A DNA stretch of 64,000 nt from Bacteroides thetaiotaomicron VPI-5482 (GCF_000011065.1 NC_004663.1:3596001-3660000), one strand, 5' to 3'. Positions 25,614 to 35,667 are shown, numbered from the stretch's first letter. The notes: generated by a model not told the origin, from the sequence alone. A program made the numbers and translations.

Positions 25614-28600
25614 TCATTGCATGAAATCTTTTGGTAACACTCCAAATTGTTTCTTAAAACAGTTTGAGAAATAAGAAGGTGAATTGAATCCTACCATATA
25701 AGAAATTTCTACAATCCCATATCTTCCATCTTTCAGAAGCTGGGCAGCTTTCTTTAAACGTATCAAACGAAGATACTCATTCGGACTCATATCCAATACT
25801 CCTTTCAGTTTGCGGTAAAAGTTAGAACGTCCCATATTCATAGCTTCCGCCATGTCATCAATCACCAGATCGGTGTTATCGAGGTGCTGAGATACATACT
25901 CGTTCAACTTCTGAATAAAAACTTCATCCGCCTTCGTTTGAGCCATCGTATCGGCCTTTATAAAAGGAGACTCTATAAAACGACGACGCAGCCTTTCACG
26001 ATTACTTAACAGATTGGCAACATTGACACGCAGATATTCTACAGAAAAAGGTTTCTCAATATATGCGTCCGCTCCTTGTTCCAGTCCTTCAATCTTCGAC
26101 TCCAGTGTTGTTTTAGCTGTTAACAATATAATAGGAATATGACTGTAGTCTAAATTAGACTTCAAATGCTCACACAATTCAAGTCCATCCATTTCAGGCA
26201 TCATTATATCACTTATCACAAGGTTGATATACTCGTGTTCAAGTACTTTTAGTGCTTCTATCCCGTTCTCGGCTGTTATAACATGGTATAATGGCGAGAG
26301 CTGTCGGGCAACAAAAGCCAACATATCTTTATTATCTTCTACTATCAAGACCGAAGCAACTTCCTTTTTATCCTTATCAGAAGGCATTATACGTGTTTCA
26401 TTATCTTCTTCATCATACACTGGCTTTTCACGATGTTCTTCTTCCAAAACATCCGAAGCCGTCTGATGCCGTATCGGAATGGAAAGGATGAAGCGGTTAC
26501 ACTCCATATCTTGATCCATCGTTAACGTCCCTTGATGTAATTCTGCCAATGAACGCGCCAAAGCCAGCCCAATGCCTGTTCCCGGAACTATGTCTTTTCC
26601 ATCCCGATACTGTACGAAAGGACGAAATATGTTCTCACGCATCTCAATAGGGATTATCTTTCCATCATTGCTCATAACAATAGTAAACTCTTTCCCTGCC
26701 TCATCAACAGATAAGCTGAGATAAGCATATGTTTGGGCATATTTCAAAGCATTCGTAAACAAGTTGCTGAGAATCTTAGTTAAAGCTTCTTTATCCACAG
26801 AAGCCAATAATTCTTCCTCGGGAATCTCTACCTTAAGCTCAATTCCTTTCTGGTTAACCAAAGTGGTGAAGCGCTTATAAACAGAACGAATAATAGAACC
26901 GACGCTACACTCTACCGGATTTAACTTAAACCCTTTATTTTCTGTTTTACGGAAATCAAGTAATTGATTTGTCAGATTCAGTAATCGTTCTGCATTCTGG
27001 TCCATAATTTCTAATTCCATCTTCACATTTTCAGGCAGTTCCTTCTCGGTAAGTACACTTTCTAAAGGACTTTTGATCAGCGTCAGAGGGGTTCGGATCT
27101 CATGTGCCACATTCGTAAAGAACTCTATCTTAGAAGTATAAAGTTCCCGTTCTTTTTCCTGCTCAAACTTCTCCATCGCTCTCTGGTGCTTTTCGACTGC
27201 CCGCTTTCTAAAGTAGAAGAAAGTAGCGAAAAGTGCTCCGAGTATTAATATTACATAGATGATATAAGCCCATACAGACAAATAAAACGGAGGTAGAATC
27301 CGGATCTTTAAAGTACGAACATCCGGATTCCAGATTCCATCACTATTTGCAGCCTTTACCTTTAGCACATACGTCCCATAGGGTAAATTAGAATATGTAA
27401 TCAGATTTTTACCCACCGAATACCATTCTGAATCATACCCTTCGAGCTTATATAATACTGTATTCATATCAGGTGACTGATAACTAAGAGCTGCTACACT
27501 GAAAGAAAACGAGTTCTGATTCGATTGAAGCTCAAGGTAGTCGGATAATGTGATACTTTGCTTTAACGGAGAGTCCGTACTACCAACCGGAACCTTTTTA
27601 TTAAAGAGCATAAAATCTGTTATTACCACAGGAGGAAGAAAATCATTGTCAACAAAAACAGACGGTTCGAAAGAAATAAAACCATTAATACTACCAAAGT
27701 ATATCCGTCCATTCTTGTCCTTGTAACTGGACTGATAATTAAATTGATTACTCAGTAACCCATTAGCAATCGTATACACCTTAAATTCTAAAGTTTTCGG
27801 ATTAAAATGTACCAGCCCTTTATTGGTTGTAATCCAAAACAACCCCTTTTCATCTTCCTCAATTCGATGTACGACATTACTCGGCAATCCAATACTCGAA
27901 TCATAACGCACAAATATCTTACCAGAAGGATCAAAGCGACAAAAGCCTCCTCCCTGTGTTGTAAACCAAAGCTGATTTTGGCTATCCTCAAATATACTCA
28001 GCACTTTGTTGGAAGGCAGGCTTGAAGGATTCGTTTCATCATGCATATAATGTTCCCACTCACCAGTACGTACATTTCTCTTATATACACCATCTATGTA
28101 AGTTGCCAGCCATAGATTCCCCTGTTTATCCTCCTTGATATTATATATAAATACCCAACCAAGTTCAGGTACACGTTCAAAACGGTTTGTTTCAGAATGA
28201 TAACGGAATAATCCGGCTGTTGTTCCAAGCCATAAATTACCTGAAGTAGTCCGGCAAATAGAGAAGATATCATTAGGAGCATCAAAATAATGCTTTACAG
28301 CGTGGGTTCTCAAGTCAATCCGATTTAGCCCTTTGGCAAAATGTCCGACCCATAAATAATTCCCATCCAGACATAATCCATGTACATTATGATAAATGTC
28401 CGGATGCCTGAATGGTTCGATCAGCCCTGTAGAAGGATAATAATGAAAAAGCCCCTTATCTTCGGTACCGATCCAGAGAGTACCATCATGATCGGCACAA
28501 AACTCCCGCACTCGTTTCCCCATTTCATCAATTTCTGTCCGGGGATAGACTTTATCAAAATAAGTATATTGCTTAGGATAGTAGTTCACACCACCAAAAT

Positions 28601-29594
28601 AAGATCCAATCCATATCCCCCCTTCACGATCTTTACAAATCGAATAAATGGCATTATCGGAAATAGAATACGGATCACCGCTCACATTCCGTAAATGAAC
28701 AGTTTTCTTTGTACGTAAATTATAAATATAAAGCCCAGATTCCGTTCCGGCCCATAACTCATCATCCGAATAGAATGCTATCTCCCGAACATAAATATCA
28801 TCTCCGGATTCATCTTTGGATAAAAGAGTACGCACAGTCTTATTGGTCAGATTCACTTCTTTCAACCCCGTTATGGTCCCGACATACATACAATTATAAG
28901 GACCGGGAAGTAGTTTGCATATATATTCTCCTTTGAAAGGTTCATTTCCATCTTTAGGAAATACCGGGACCAAGGTTTGGAGTTTGTCCTTTGAAAAATA
29001 CAAGTTGCCATCACGTATATCCAGCCAACATACATTATCCGAATCAAAGTAAAGTTGCCCAAGACTACCAAATTTCAACCTGCCGGATTGATCTGACAGA
29101 TAATTTATCAGCTTATTAGTCTGAGGATTATAATAAAAAACCGCCTGAGATTGTGTCACCACCCAAATTCCTCCGTCCTTATCTCCCGTCACCAGATTGA
29201 CCGTATAATCGATCCCTGTATCTAAATCACTTTTCATTATAAAACGTTCCACAGTCTCGTGCTCAGGCGAATATACATAGAGTCCTACATCTGTTCCTAT
29301 CCAGATTTGTCCTTGCTGATCTTCGTACAAGGAGGTAATGAAGTTATTCCCCAAAGTGCCGGACTCTTTCATAAAAGCCCGAAAGGAAATGCCATCATAT
29401 CGGTCTAATCCATCCTTCGTTCCAAACCACATAAAACCCTGTTTATCCTGAAGAATGGCGTGAACCGTATTTTGAGATAAGCCATTATTTATATCCAGTG
29501 AACGAAAAGCATAACCCTCATTCAAATCGGCAAATACATAAAAAGTATGAAAGATAAAAACAATCAATATAGAAAGACTGTGCAATATTCTCAT
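25614..29594 (-). CDS. Hybrid two-component system sensor/regulator (HTCS)
   Basis: 1326-residue single-protein regulator that senses an oligosaccharide in the periplasm and activates the PUL. A signal peptide is followed by a two-propeller periplasmic sensor built of Reg_prop repeats (about 25-690, recurring GFMWFGTKDGLDRYDG, GQIWIGTDVGLYVY, GNLWLGTTAGLFRY). A Y_Y_Y domain follows (about 695-765), then one membrane span near 770-795. The histidine kinase has phospho-acceptor His831 (NVAHEIRTPLTLIKSP) and an ATPase domain with VPGTGIGLALARSLAELHQG. The receiver has Asp1129 (VISDIMMPEMDG), and the AraC-type DNA-binding domain fills about 1220-1326. All catalytic residues are intact. The target is most likely the flanking operons. 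Confidence 0.97.
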   Translation of the reverse strand: MRILHSLSILIVFIFHTFYVFADLNEGYAFRSLDINNGLSQNTVHAILQDKQGFMWFGTKDGLDRYDGISFRAFMKESGTLGNNFITSLYEDQQGQIWIGTDVGLYVYSPEHETVERFIMKSDLDTGIDYTVNLVTGDKDGGIWVVTQSQAVFYYNPQTNKLINYLSDQSGRLKFGSLGQLYFDSDNVCWLDIRDGNLYFSKDKLQTLVPVFPKDGNEPFKGEYICKLLPGPYNCMYVGTITGLKEVNLTNKTVRTLLSKDESGDDIYVREIAFYSDDELWAGTESGLYIYNLRTKKTVHLRNVSGDPYSISDNAIYSICKDREGGIWIGSYFGGVNYYPKQYTYFDKVYPRTEIDEMGKRVREFCADHDGTLWIGTEDKGLFHYYPSTGLIEPFRHPDIYHNVHGLCLDGNYLWVGHFAKGLNRIDLRTHAVKHYFDAPNDIFSICRTTSGNLWLGTTAGLFRYHSETNRFERVPELGWVFIYNIKEDKQGNLWLATYIDGVYKRNVRTGEWEHYMHDETNPSSLPSNKVLSIFEDSQNQLWFTTQGGGFCRFDPSGKIFVRYDSSIGLPSNVVHRIEEDEKGLFWITTNKGLVHFNPKTLEFKVYTIANGLLSNQFNYQSSYKDKNGRIYFGSINGFISFEPSVFVDNDFLPPVVITDFMLFNKKVPVGSTDSPLKQSITLSDYLELQSNQNSFSFSVAALSYQSPDMNTVLYKLEGYDSEWYSVGKNLITYSNLPYGTYVLKVKAANSDGIWNPDVRTLKIRILPPFYLSVWAYIIYVILILGALFATFFYFRKRAVEKHQRAMEKFEQEKERELYTSKIEFFTNVAHEIRTPLTLIKSPLESVLTEKELPENVKMELEIMDQNAERLLNLTNQLLDFRKTENKGFKLNPVECSVGSIIRSVYKRFTTLVNQKGIELKVEIPEEELLASVDKEALTKILSNLFTNALKYAQTYAYLSLSVDEAGKEFTIVMSNDGKIIPIEMRENIFRPFVQYRDGKDIVPGTGIGLALARSLAELHQGTLTMDQDMECNRFILSIPIRHQTASDVLEEEHREKPVYDEEDNETRIMPSDKDKKEVASVLIVEDNKDMLAFVARQLSPLYHVITAENGIEALKVLEHEYINLVISDIMMPEMDGLELCEHLKSNLDYSHIPIILLTAKTTLESKIEGLEQGADAYIEKPFSVEYLRVNVANLLSNRERLRRRFIESPFIKADTMAQTKADEVFIQKLNEYVSQHLDNTDLVIDDMAEAMNMGRSNFYRKLKGVLDMSPNEYLRLIRLKKAAQLLKDGRYGIVEISYMVGFNSPSYFSNCFKKQFGVLPKDFMQ

Positions 29595-29633
29595 AACGTG
29601 CTCCTCATCTTATTAAAAAAGTATTATATACAA

Positions 29634-29641
29634 CAAAGTTA
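29634..29641 (-). promoter_or_regulatory. -7 box of the HTCS gene
   Basis: CAAAGTTA on the plus strand (TAACTTTG on the minus strand), 40 bases upstream of the HTCS ATG. A second perfect match, CAAAAGTA, lies at 29808-29815. Either may be used. Confidence 0.45.
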
Positions 29642-30040
29642 ATCTAATATCTCAAATAACAGATGCCATTGTCACTAAATCAAGTGAGCAGAACACCCTT
29701 CCATCATTGGTACTATTATACAATAAGCAAACATCAAAGAGAAACCGGTGAAAGATAATGGTTTATTGAATATGATGCGCTATTCGATTTATTAGTTAGT
29801 TATAAGACAAAAGTAGCAAACATGGAATATTTGGTGTATCAAAAATTGTTCAAAAGTTAACAGATTCTATGCAAATACATGGAAATACATAACTAAAACA
29901 ACGATACAGTAGTATAAAACAATAGAGGAACCGTATTCGATCCCTCTATCAGTTTGAATAAAATAAATATCTTATGCAATCCACTCAATACGTATGGAAA
30001 GATTGACAAGCAAACATAAGTATTCCGGCAAGGATAAATA

Positions 30041-30180
30041 ACTGTTGTAACAATGCCTAATATACCTGACTTCAGACACTAATGCCTGCGTTATCAGACA
30101 TTAATAACTGACTTCTCAACTGTTAAGACCTGACATGCCAACTATTAATATCTGACGTATCAATCATTAATATCTGAAGT
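30041..30180. repeat. About six-unit 22-bp degenerate tandem array (array 2)
   Basis: Units start at 30065, 30085, 30107, 30129, 30151 and 30173 (steps 20, 22, 22, 22, 22), with a weaker copy at 30041. The shared pattern is YCTGAC-N2-TCAA-N2-ATTAATA; examples are CCTGACATGCCAACTATTAA and TCTGACGTATCAATCATTAA. Each unit has a TGAC...TCA-like dyad and an ATTAAT. It begins about 50 bases after the stop of the GH43 gene at 30229. Confidence 0.78.
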
Positions 30181-30228
30181 CTCCTACTTTTTGAACAATA
30201 TTTGCTCAGAAAAAATAAAGATAACCGT

Positions 30229-31212
30229 TTACTTTATAACTTTCGGTTTAATAACCTTTCCGGTTATAGAAACGACACCTTGTTTAGATATGGTAAAGTC
30301 TTTAAAGTATGAAGTACGCGGGTGTATTTTCTCTTTATTCCAATGAGCGTGAAAAATATATTTCCAACTGCCGTCTTTGCATTGAAAAGGAGCACCATGT
30401 CCAGTACCTACCAGTCCGGTAGACTCATCCCCTTGCAAGAGCGGATTCTTGTCATACTTAGTCCATGGTCCCATTGGCGACTTAGAAGTGGCATATCCTA
30501 CTCCATAGCCTTTATTCTGATAGTGATTGGCAGAGTAAATCAAATAATACATACCCTTCTTTTTCAGCACCGAAGGTCCTTCCGCTACTTTAGCCTGCAA
30601 TAGTTCCCACGGCTCTTCTGCTTTTATACATTCCGATAAAGTCTCCTTTTTAATCTTCATTAAATCATCGGTCATCTGAGCTACCCAGATAACATTTCCA
30701 TCTGTGAAACGTACAAAATAGAGGTATGGAGTACCATCGTCATCAATGAAAAGAGAGGTATCTATACTCTTCTCCTCCCAGATAGGTTGCTTCGACTCTT
30801 GCCGAAAAGGTCCTACCGGAGAATCTGAGGTAGCCACACAGATATGTTCTTCTACAGAATAAAACATATAAAATTTCTTCTTTGATTGAATATAATAAAC
30901 CTCCGGCGCCCAGAATCCCCATTTACCATATGAATCATCTGCAGAAAGCGCCTGCCTCTCACGTTTCCAGTTTTTCAGATCATCAGAAGAAAAACAGGCA
31001 AATCCTTCGTTCACTGTACCTCCGGTGCCATAAGCATAGTACTTATTATTGTAAAGCATCACAAACGGATCAGCAATAGGCAAGTAGTCCGTTTCCGTAC
31101 GTTTGTTCTCAAACGGAGCATTGTTATCACCTTTATCCACTGTACTGCTATTTACATTTCCTCCAAGAAGCAGGCAGAAGAACAGTAGAATATAGAATCG
31201 TTTCTTTAGCAT
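30229..31212 (-). CDS. GH43 glycosidase, predicted periplasmic paralogue
   Basis: About 327-residue GH43 enzyme (ATG at 31212; a GTG three codons earlier is less likely). The triad is visible in IADPFVML, SIDTSLFIDDDG and VAEGPSVLK. It is about 80 percent similar by eye to the GH43 at 22732-23724 over the mature domain. Here the signal peptide (FYILLFFCLLLGGNVNSST) has no lipobox cysteine, predicting a soluble periplasmic enzyme. It follows the toroid enzyme gene by 21 bases in one operon, and a 22-bp array follows its stop. Likely removes arabinofuranose or xylose units from imported oligosaccharides. Confidence 0.9.
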   Translation of the reverse strand: MLKKRFYILLFFCLLLGGNVNSSTVDKGDNNAPFENKRTETDYLPIADPFVMLYNNKYYAYGTGGTVNEGFACFSSDDLKNWKRERQALSADDSYGKWGFWAPEVYYIQSKKKFYMFYSVEEHICVATSDSPVGPFRQESKQPIWEEKSIDTSLFIDDDGTPYLYFVRFTDGNVIWVAQMTDDLMKIKKETLSECIKAEEPWELLQAKVAEGPSVLKKKGMYYLIYSANHYQNKGYGVGYATSKSPMGPWTKYDKNPLLQGDESTGLVGTGHGAPFQCKDGSWKYIFHAHWNKEKIHPRTSYFKDFTISKQGVVSITGKVIKPKVIK

Positions 31213-31233
31213 ATATATCACAGATTAGATGAA

Positions 31234-33268
31234 TTACTTAACCAACATCTTTTCGGCACGTCCCGGAGTCAATAGCTCCCACAAAGAGGCTACCGTCCAT
31301 CCCGGTGCAAAGATATCGTTATAATATCCTTTTCCGTTCCTTCCATAATCCCAGTTCGTATGTTGAACAACTTCCGGATAATAACCGACTTTGGCAATGC
31401 CGCACATATGACCATCGTGAGGCAATAACTGCCGCATAGACGTAGAAATCACTTCCGCAAAATCTGCAAAACGAGGTTCTTTATATTCTTTAGACAACCA
31501 CTGAAGCACGGAAGCAAACTCAAAGATAAACACATCGATATGGTTATTCTCTACGGACACATTACCCCATCCACGTGTCTTCAGTCCTATATCACCCAAC
31601 ATTTGACCGGGAGCAAAAGGTACATCCCACAAATAATACCATGACAACGCAAAATATGCAGCTTTTTTCGTCAGGTCGGCATAATGCTTATGCTCTTCTC
31701 CTTTGGTTATCAATGCCAAATAGTAAGTAGCAGTTGCAGCATAAAGCGATGCCTCCTTATCTTCACAGTTTGCATCAAGTGTAGAGGAGAAATAATCTGC
31801 TTTCGAAATCAGTTCATTTTCCAGATAATCCGCTGTCTTCTTGGCACTATCCAGATAGCGTTTATCTTTAAAATACTTATATCCCATCACTAATGGCAGA
31901 GTAGCCGAAGGAGTACTACCACCGCTCTTATCGACTATAGAAAAATCATCCCGGAACTTACGTGGAAAACTACCATCCTGATTCTGCAATTGCATAAACA
32001 TGTCAAGCATCTTCTTCATCCGTTGTTCCCACTCCGGATGGCGACGTCCTTGTTCTTTCTCGTATGCCAGGAAATGAAGCATTGCATAGATTCCTTCTGA
32101 TTGACGGCGAATACTATGAACCGGTTCCTCAAAGTTACGATCCAGATTCACAAATTCCTTAAAGAACCCTGCCTCAGTAAAGCCATTCTTCAAGTAACTG
32201 TCAAAAATCTTAAGGCTGTTTTCCTTCAGTTCTGCCCGATTGCTTTCCCAGCCATATTCCCAAGCATTGAATGCATTCAAAAGAACACGTCCGACAAAAC
32301 CGACTTCCGCCTCTCCGTTACTTTTACAATCATCTGTCCGCAAGCCTACCCCTGAATAGTAAGTCAACTCCGGTTTACTCACCAAGCTATTCACGAAAAA
32401 AGAACTAAGAGTATTTTTCATGTCCGCTATTGAATAGGGAGTATCAACTGGCTTTGGAGCATAAGTATCGTAACAATATTCCCAAGTATGACGAATAAAA
32501 TCCGAGTAATCTTCGGCTGCATCTTCATAAATAGTCCAGTTCAATAAAACGGTTTCACCTTTTTTCAACAACTGAAAAGCCTTTACCTGCGGGGCCAATG
32601 TCAGCTTGCGAATATAGCTCTTAGGAGCTTCCTGATAGGGGAAACCGAAAGAAAGTGTAGCTATGCCATTACGATTCTCAAAGCCGGTGAAACCAAGGGA
32701 GGTTTTACCGGAAAGAATAACCTCTCCCTCCCGATGAGTAGTCAAAGCGTCATTCTCGAACTGATCGATACGGTTTACGGTCATAAAACGTTTGGTTCCC
32801 TCACTGTAGATACCTGTAAGAGGGGTACTTAACCTATCTTCACGCACCAACCAACTATCCGAAGTATGAAACGAGGGAGCCGACTTTGGAGAACGAAGAT
32901 TACGGCGATACCAGAATCCGGGCATGTAGAACTGGCAGTCATCATGGCGGAACCCTGTTGACACTTGTTGACTGTAATTAAAATATACATCCTCCAATGC
33001 AGTGATACATACTGTTATCTGCGATTTTCCGCCTTTTTCTTCTATTGTTTGATAAACTGTCAACGGAATTCTTTCAGAGGCTTCCAACTGATAAGCGCTT
33101 TTGTCGTTTTTGGTCTTCTGGAAAGTCAACGGGTACTGTTTTGCCTCATTTCCCGGCACTTTCAAAGAAATAGATGCGGATACACGTTCCGACACATTGT
33201 CAATAGCCTTTACGGTTCCGACACATACCAAAATAGCTATTCCACAAAGTAAGCATTTTAAATTCATA
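31234..33268 (-). CDS. Putative glycosidase with alpha-toroid domain, family not recognised
   Basis: 678-residue secreted protein (start MNLKCLLCGIAILVCVGTVKA at 33268; the longer frame adds an unlikely leader). Residues about 25-260 look like a beta-sandwich. Residues about 290-678 are repeated helical hairpins with glycosidase-like patterns: NQDGSFPRKFRDDF, YLDSAKKTADYLENELI, ASLYAATATYYLALIT, TRGWGNVSVENNHIDVFIFEFASVLQWLS and TNWDYGRNGKGYYNDIFAPGWTVASLWELLTPG. This is the layout of six-hairpin glycosidases such as the GH127/GH142/GH105 clans. I cannot name the family. With GH43 as operon partner it probably acts on an arabinose- or uronate-containing chain in the periplasm. Confidence 0.6.
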
Positions 33269-33380
33269 TAAATCAAATTATGCGAATCAGTAGCAATCAA
33301 TCTCCGATTCTGTTAGTATTAAATTTTGTTGTTATCTTAATTCTGTCTGTTCTACAAAATAAAATCTTTGATGACGAAGG

Positions 33381-33388
33381 CAAAGTTA
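33381..33388 (-). promoter_or_regulatory. -7 box of the toroid enzyme/GH43 operon
   Basis: CAAAGTTA on the plus strand gives TAACTTTG on the minus strand, about 113 bases upstream of the start at 33268. The same octamer occurs ahead of the HTCS gene and of the IPT-NHL operon. Confidence 0.5.
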
Positions 33389-33526
33389 GCAAACATCAGC
33401 TGTTCAGAATGCCACAAATTGACCGATAAAAGAAAAATTCTGTTCAAACTGCCTAAAAAAACAACTAATTATATTGGAATAATACCTATTTTAATCTCTC
33501 CTGTCAATATCTAAAAAGAAATCGTT

Positions 33527-34504
33527 TTAAAAATGAGGTTTGGGGGATTCTGTAGAAGCAGAACTACTTTTCACAACAGGCCACCCTTTTTTCCAATCAA
33601 CTCTATCTAACAATAAAACTCTCCCATAGGGATTGGAAACACTCACTCCATGATATAAAATCCAATCATTATCTGCTTTATCGGTTATTAGTTCCGCATT
33701 ATGTCCTGTGCCTACAAAGCTTTTGTTGTTATGAATCAATACCACATGGTTATTATCGAGCATAGACCTTCCCTGTTTATCCAAATAAGGTCCCCACAAT
33801 GAACTAGAACGCCCTACTACTGTCTGATACGTACTTTTCAATCCTTCACAACAAGTTCCGGTAGAAGCAAACAGATAGTAATATCCATTCTTTTTATGAA
33901 TATAAGTCCCCTCATAAGCGGTTCCTGCTATCTGTTTCTTGTCTGCTCCAGATTTTACTTTTAGCCCGTCGGCTGTTAACTCTATTCCATATATGCCGCG
34001 AAAACTCCCCCAAAACATATATTTCCGCCCTCCATCTTCTATATAAAATGGATCAATCGAATTCTGAACCCCAATTTCATTACTTCTAAACATCATTCCA
34101 TGATCTACGAAAGGGCCTTCCGGTTTGTCGGCAGTAGCTACGCCTATTCCACAAGTCCACTCACCTCCCCAGCAAGACATCGAATAATAGAGTACATATT
34201 TGTCTCCTATTTTATTAATGTCAGGTGCCCATAAATTCCCTTTTGGCTCAAAAGTCGGACGTGTTTCATCGGTAAAAGCTGTACCGACAGACTCCCATTT
34301 GATCAAGTCTTTAGAACGGTGAATCGGTAAATTCCTGATATCTTCCGTTGCATACAAATAAAAGTATCCATCCTCTGCCCTGATCACACTGGGATCGGGC
34401 AAACTATAATTAACAACCGGGTTCTTATAAGTCTTAGCGGGATCTTCTGCCATAAGCGTAAAACTTATGGTAAGGAGAATTTCTATTAACAACAGTTTTT
34501 TCAT
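33527..34504 (-). CDS. GH43 glycosidase, arabinanase-like
   Basis: 325-residue secreted enzyme (signal KKLLLIEILLTISFTLMA). Triad: LPDPSVIR near residue 36, NSIDPFYIEDGG and AYEGTYIHKKNGYYYLF. The pattern of the last two segments, plus WAPDINKIGDKYVLYYSMS and VGTGHNAELI, resembles the endo-arabinanase-type GH43 subfamilies. It is the last gene of the second PUL. A terminator-like hairpin (34541-34574) precedes it, so it may be transcribed partly on its own or by read-through. The C-terminal tail SSSASTESPKPHF is low complexity. Confidence 0.85.
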   Translation of the reverse strand: MKKLLLIEILLTISFTLMAEDPAKTYKNPVVNYSLPDPSVIRAEDGYFYLYATEDIRNLPIHRSKDLIKWESVGTAFTDETRPTFEPKGNLWAPDINKIGDKYVLYYSMSCWGGEWTCGIGVATADKPEGPFVDHGMMFRSNEIGVQNSIDPFYIEDGGRKYMFWGSFRGIYGIELTADGLKVKSGADKKQIAGTAYEGTYIHKKNGYYYLFASTGTCCEGLKSTYQTVVGRSSSLWGPYLDKQGRSMLDNNHVVLIHNNKSFVGTGHNAELITDKADNDWILYHGVSVSNPYGRVLLLDRVDWKKGWPVVKSSSASTESPKPHF

Positions 34505-34540
34505 CTCTATATTGTTTTAATCTGACACATCTATATAGTA

Positions 34541-34574
34541 AAAGCGTGAAATATGTGGTAATATTCCACGCTTT
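34541..34574 (-). terminator. Hairpin terminator after the GH43/GH117-like gene
   Basis: AAAGCGTG (34541-34548) pairs with CACGCTTT (34567-34574). On the minus strand it follows the stop at 34640 by about 65 bases and ends with four T. It may reduce read-through into the GH43 gene. Confidence 0.6.
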
Positions 34575-34639
34575 ACTTAATCTATTTACTCATTTACAGA
34601 AATAATATCTAATATAATGACATCCAATATCCTGCAATC

Positions 34640-35665
34640 TTATTTATACAGTACCTTATTACGGTCACAAATAAGTTTTCCATCCTTAAACTCCAATTCC
34701 GCCATCTGCAAGAAACTCAGTTTCTGGTAAACATCATCACCAGCCTCGTGTGTATTTGGATTATATCCTAAAAAGGGTTGCACATGGTATACAATGAATG
34801 CCCGATCATTTCTGATAATGACACTAGGATGCCGGGCGCGAGTATTGTCAAAGAACCGAGTACCCGGTTCATACATGACAATTCCTTGATATTCCCAGTT
34901 CTCCGCATCTTTCGAACGATACACGGCCAATCCTTTATGAGGATCAGCTATTATCCAGAAATAACCTTTCCACTGAAAAGCATAAGCCCCCTCCTGATAT
35001 GTATGCTTCGTCACCTCGACATTATTAATATCGCCTTTGGCAAGCCCCTTTAATGTCCAATGATACAAATCATTACTTTGTGCATAATACAATCCGCCTG
35101 TATCTTCTGTCGGACGGTCACGATACCACATATCCCAACGATCACCATTCTTTACAACAGTCGCATCAATAGAAATCGGAGTATCCACCACTGTATTTAC
35201 CCGTCTCCACCCTGAAATCATATCTTCCAAAGGTGCAGAGAAATGAACAATGTTACTAGGTCCACCCCAGACCGGAGTAGAGTCATCTTTCAAAGTCACA
35301 AACATATGGGCACTATCACCTTCCACAATCACACCCGGTGCCCAATACGTTTTCTCACTATCCGGCTGACCGCCTACACCATCGAACGAGCAATATCCCG
35401 CAAACTTCCAATGTACAAAATCTTTGGACACAGCAACCCCCACAGGCGTTCCTACATAAGAAGCCTGATCTTTAAAAGGACGACGTGATGTATAAAAAAT
35501 CATCCATTCTTCTGTTTTAGGATTCCAGGTTATCTCCGGATCAGCCGGACCATGATAGTGATTATCTACATAAATGGGTGAAGGAATGATCACCTTACCA
35601 TCAGACTGACAAGAACAAAGTCCCCATATCACCCATACTAAAATACCAGCAAGTAGATGTTTCAT
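34640..35665 (-). CDS. Five-bladed-propeller glycosidase, GH43/GH117-like
   Basis: 341-residue predicted lipoprotein (LCSCQSDGK, Cys near residue 19). The GH43-clan triad appears as GPADPEITW, SIDATVV and YQEGAYAF. Further features such as EWMIFYTSRRP, YVGTPVGVAVSKDFVHW and TYWAPGVI resemble GH117-type and related families more than the arabinanase-like GH43 next door. GH117 members include anhydro-galactosidases, so activity on an unusual L-sugar is possible. It is co-transcribed 3 bases after the lipoprotein gene at 35668. Family assignment is uncertain; a propeller glycosidase with an intact acidic triad is not. Confidence 0.7.
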   Translation of the reverse strand: MKHLLAGILVWVIWGLCSCQSDGKVIIPSPIYVDNHYHGPADPEITWNPKTEEWMIFYTSRRPFKDQASYVGTPVGVAVSKDFVHWKFAGYCSFDGVGGQPDSEKTYWAPGVIVEGDSAHMFVTLKDDSTPVWGGPSNIVHFSAPLEDMISGWRRVNTVVDTPISIDATVVKNGDRWDMWYRDRPTEDTGGLYYAQSNDLYHWTLKGLAKGDINNVEVTKHTYQEGAYAFQWKGYFWIIADPHKGLAVYRSKDAENWEYQGIVMYEPGTRFFDNTRARHPSVIIRNDRAFIVYHVQPFLGYNPNTHEAGDDVYQKLSFLQMAELEFKDGKLICDRNKVLYK

Positions 35666-35667
35666 TT

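Larger units (their letters stand above)
29595..30228. other. Intergenic region: HTCS promoter and array 2
   Basis: 634 bases. It contains -7 boxes at 29634-29641 and 29808-29815 and the 22-bp array at 30041-30180. The stretch 29650-29800 holds nothing I recognise. No gene is evident. Confidence 0.6.
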
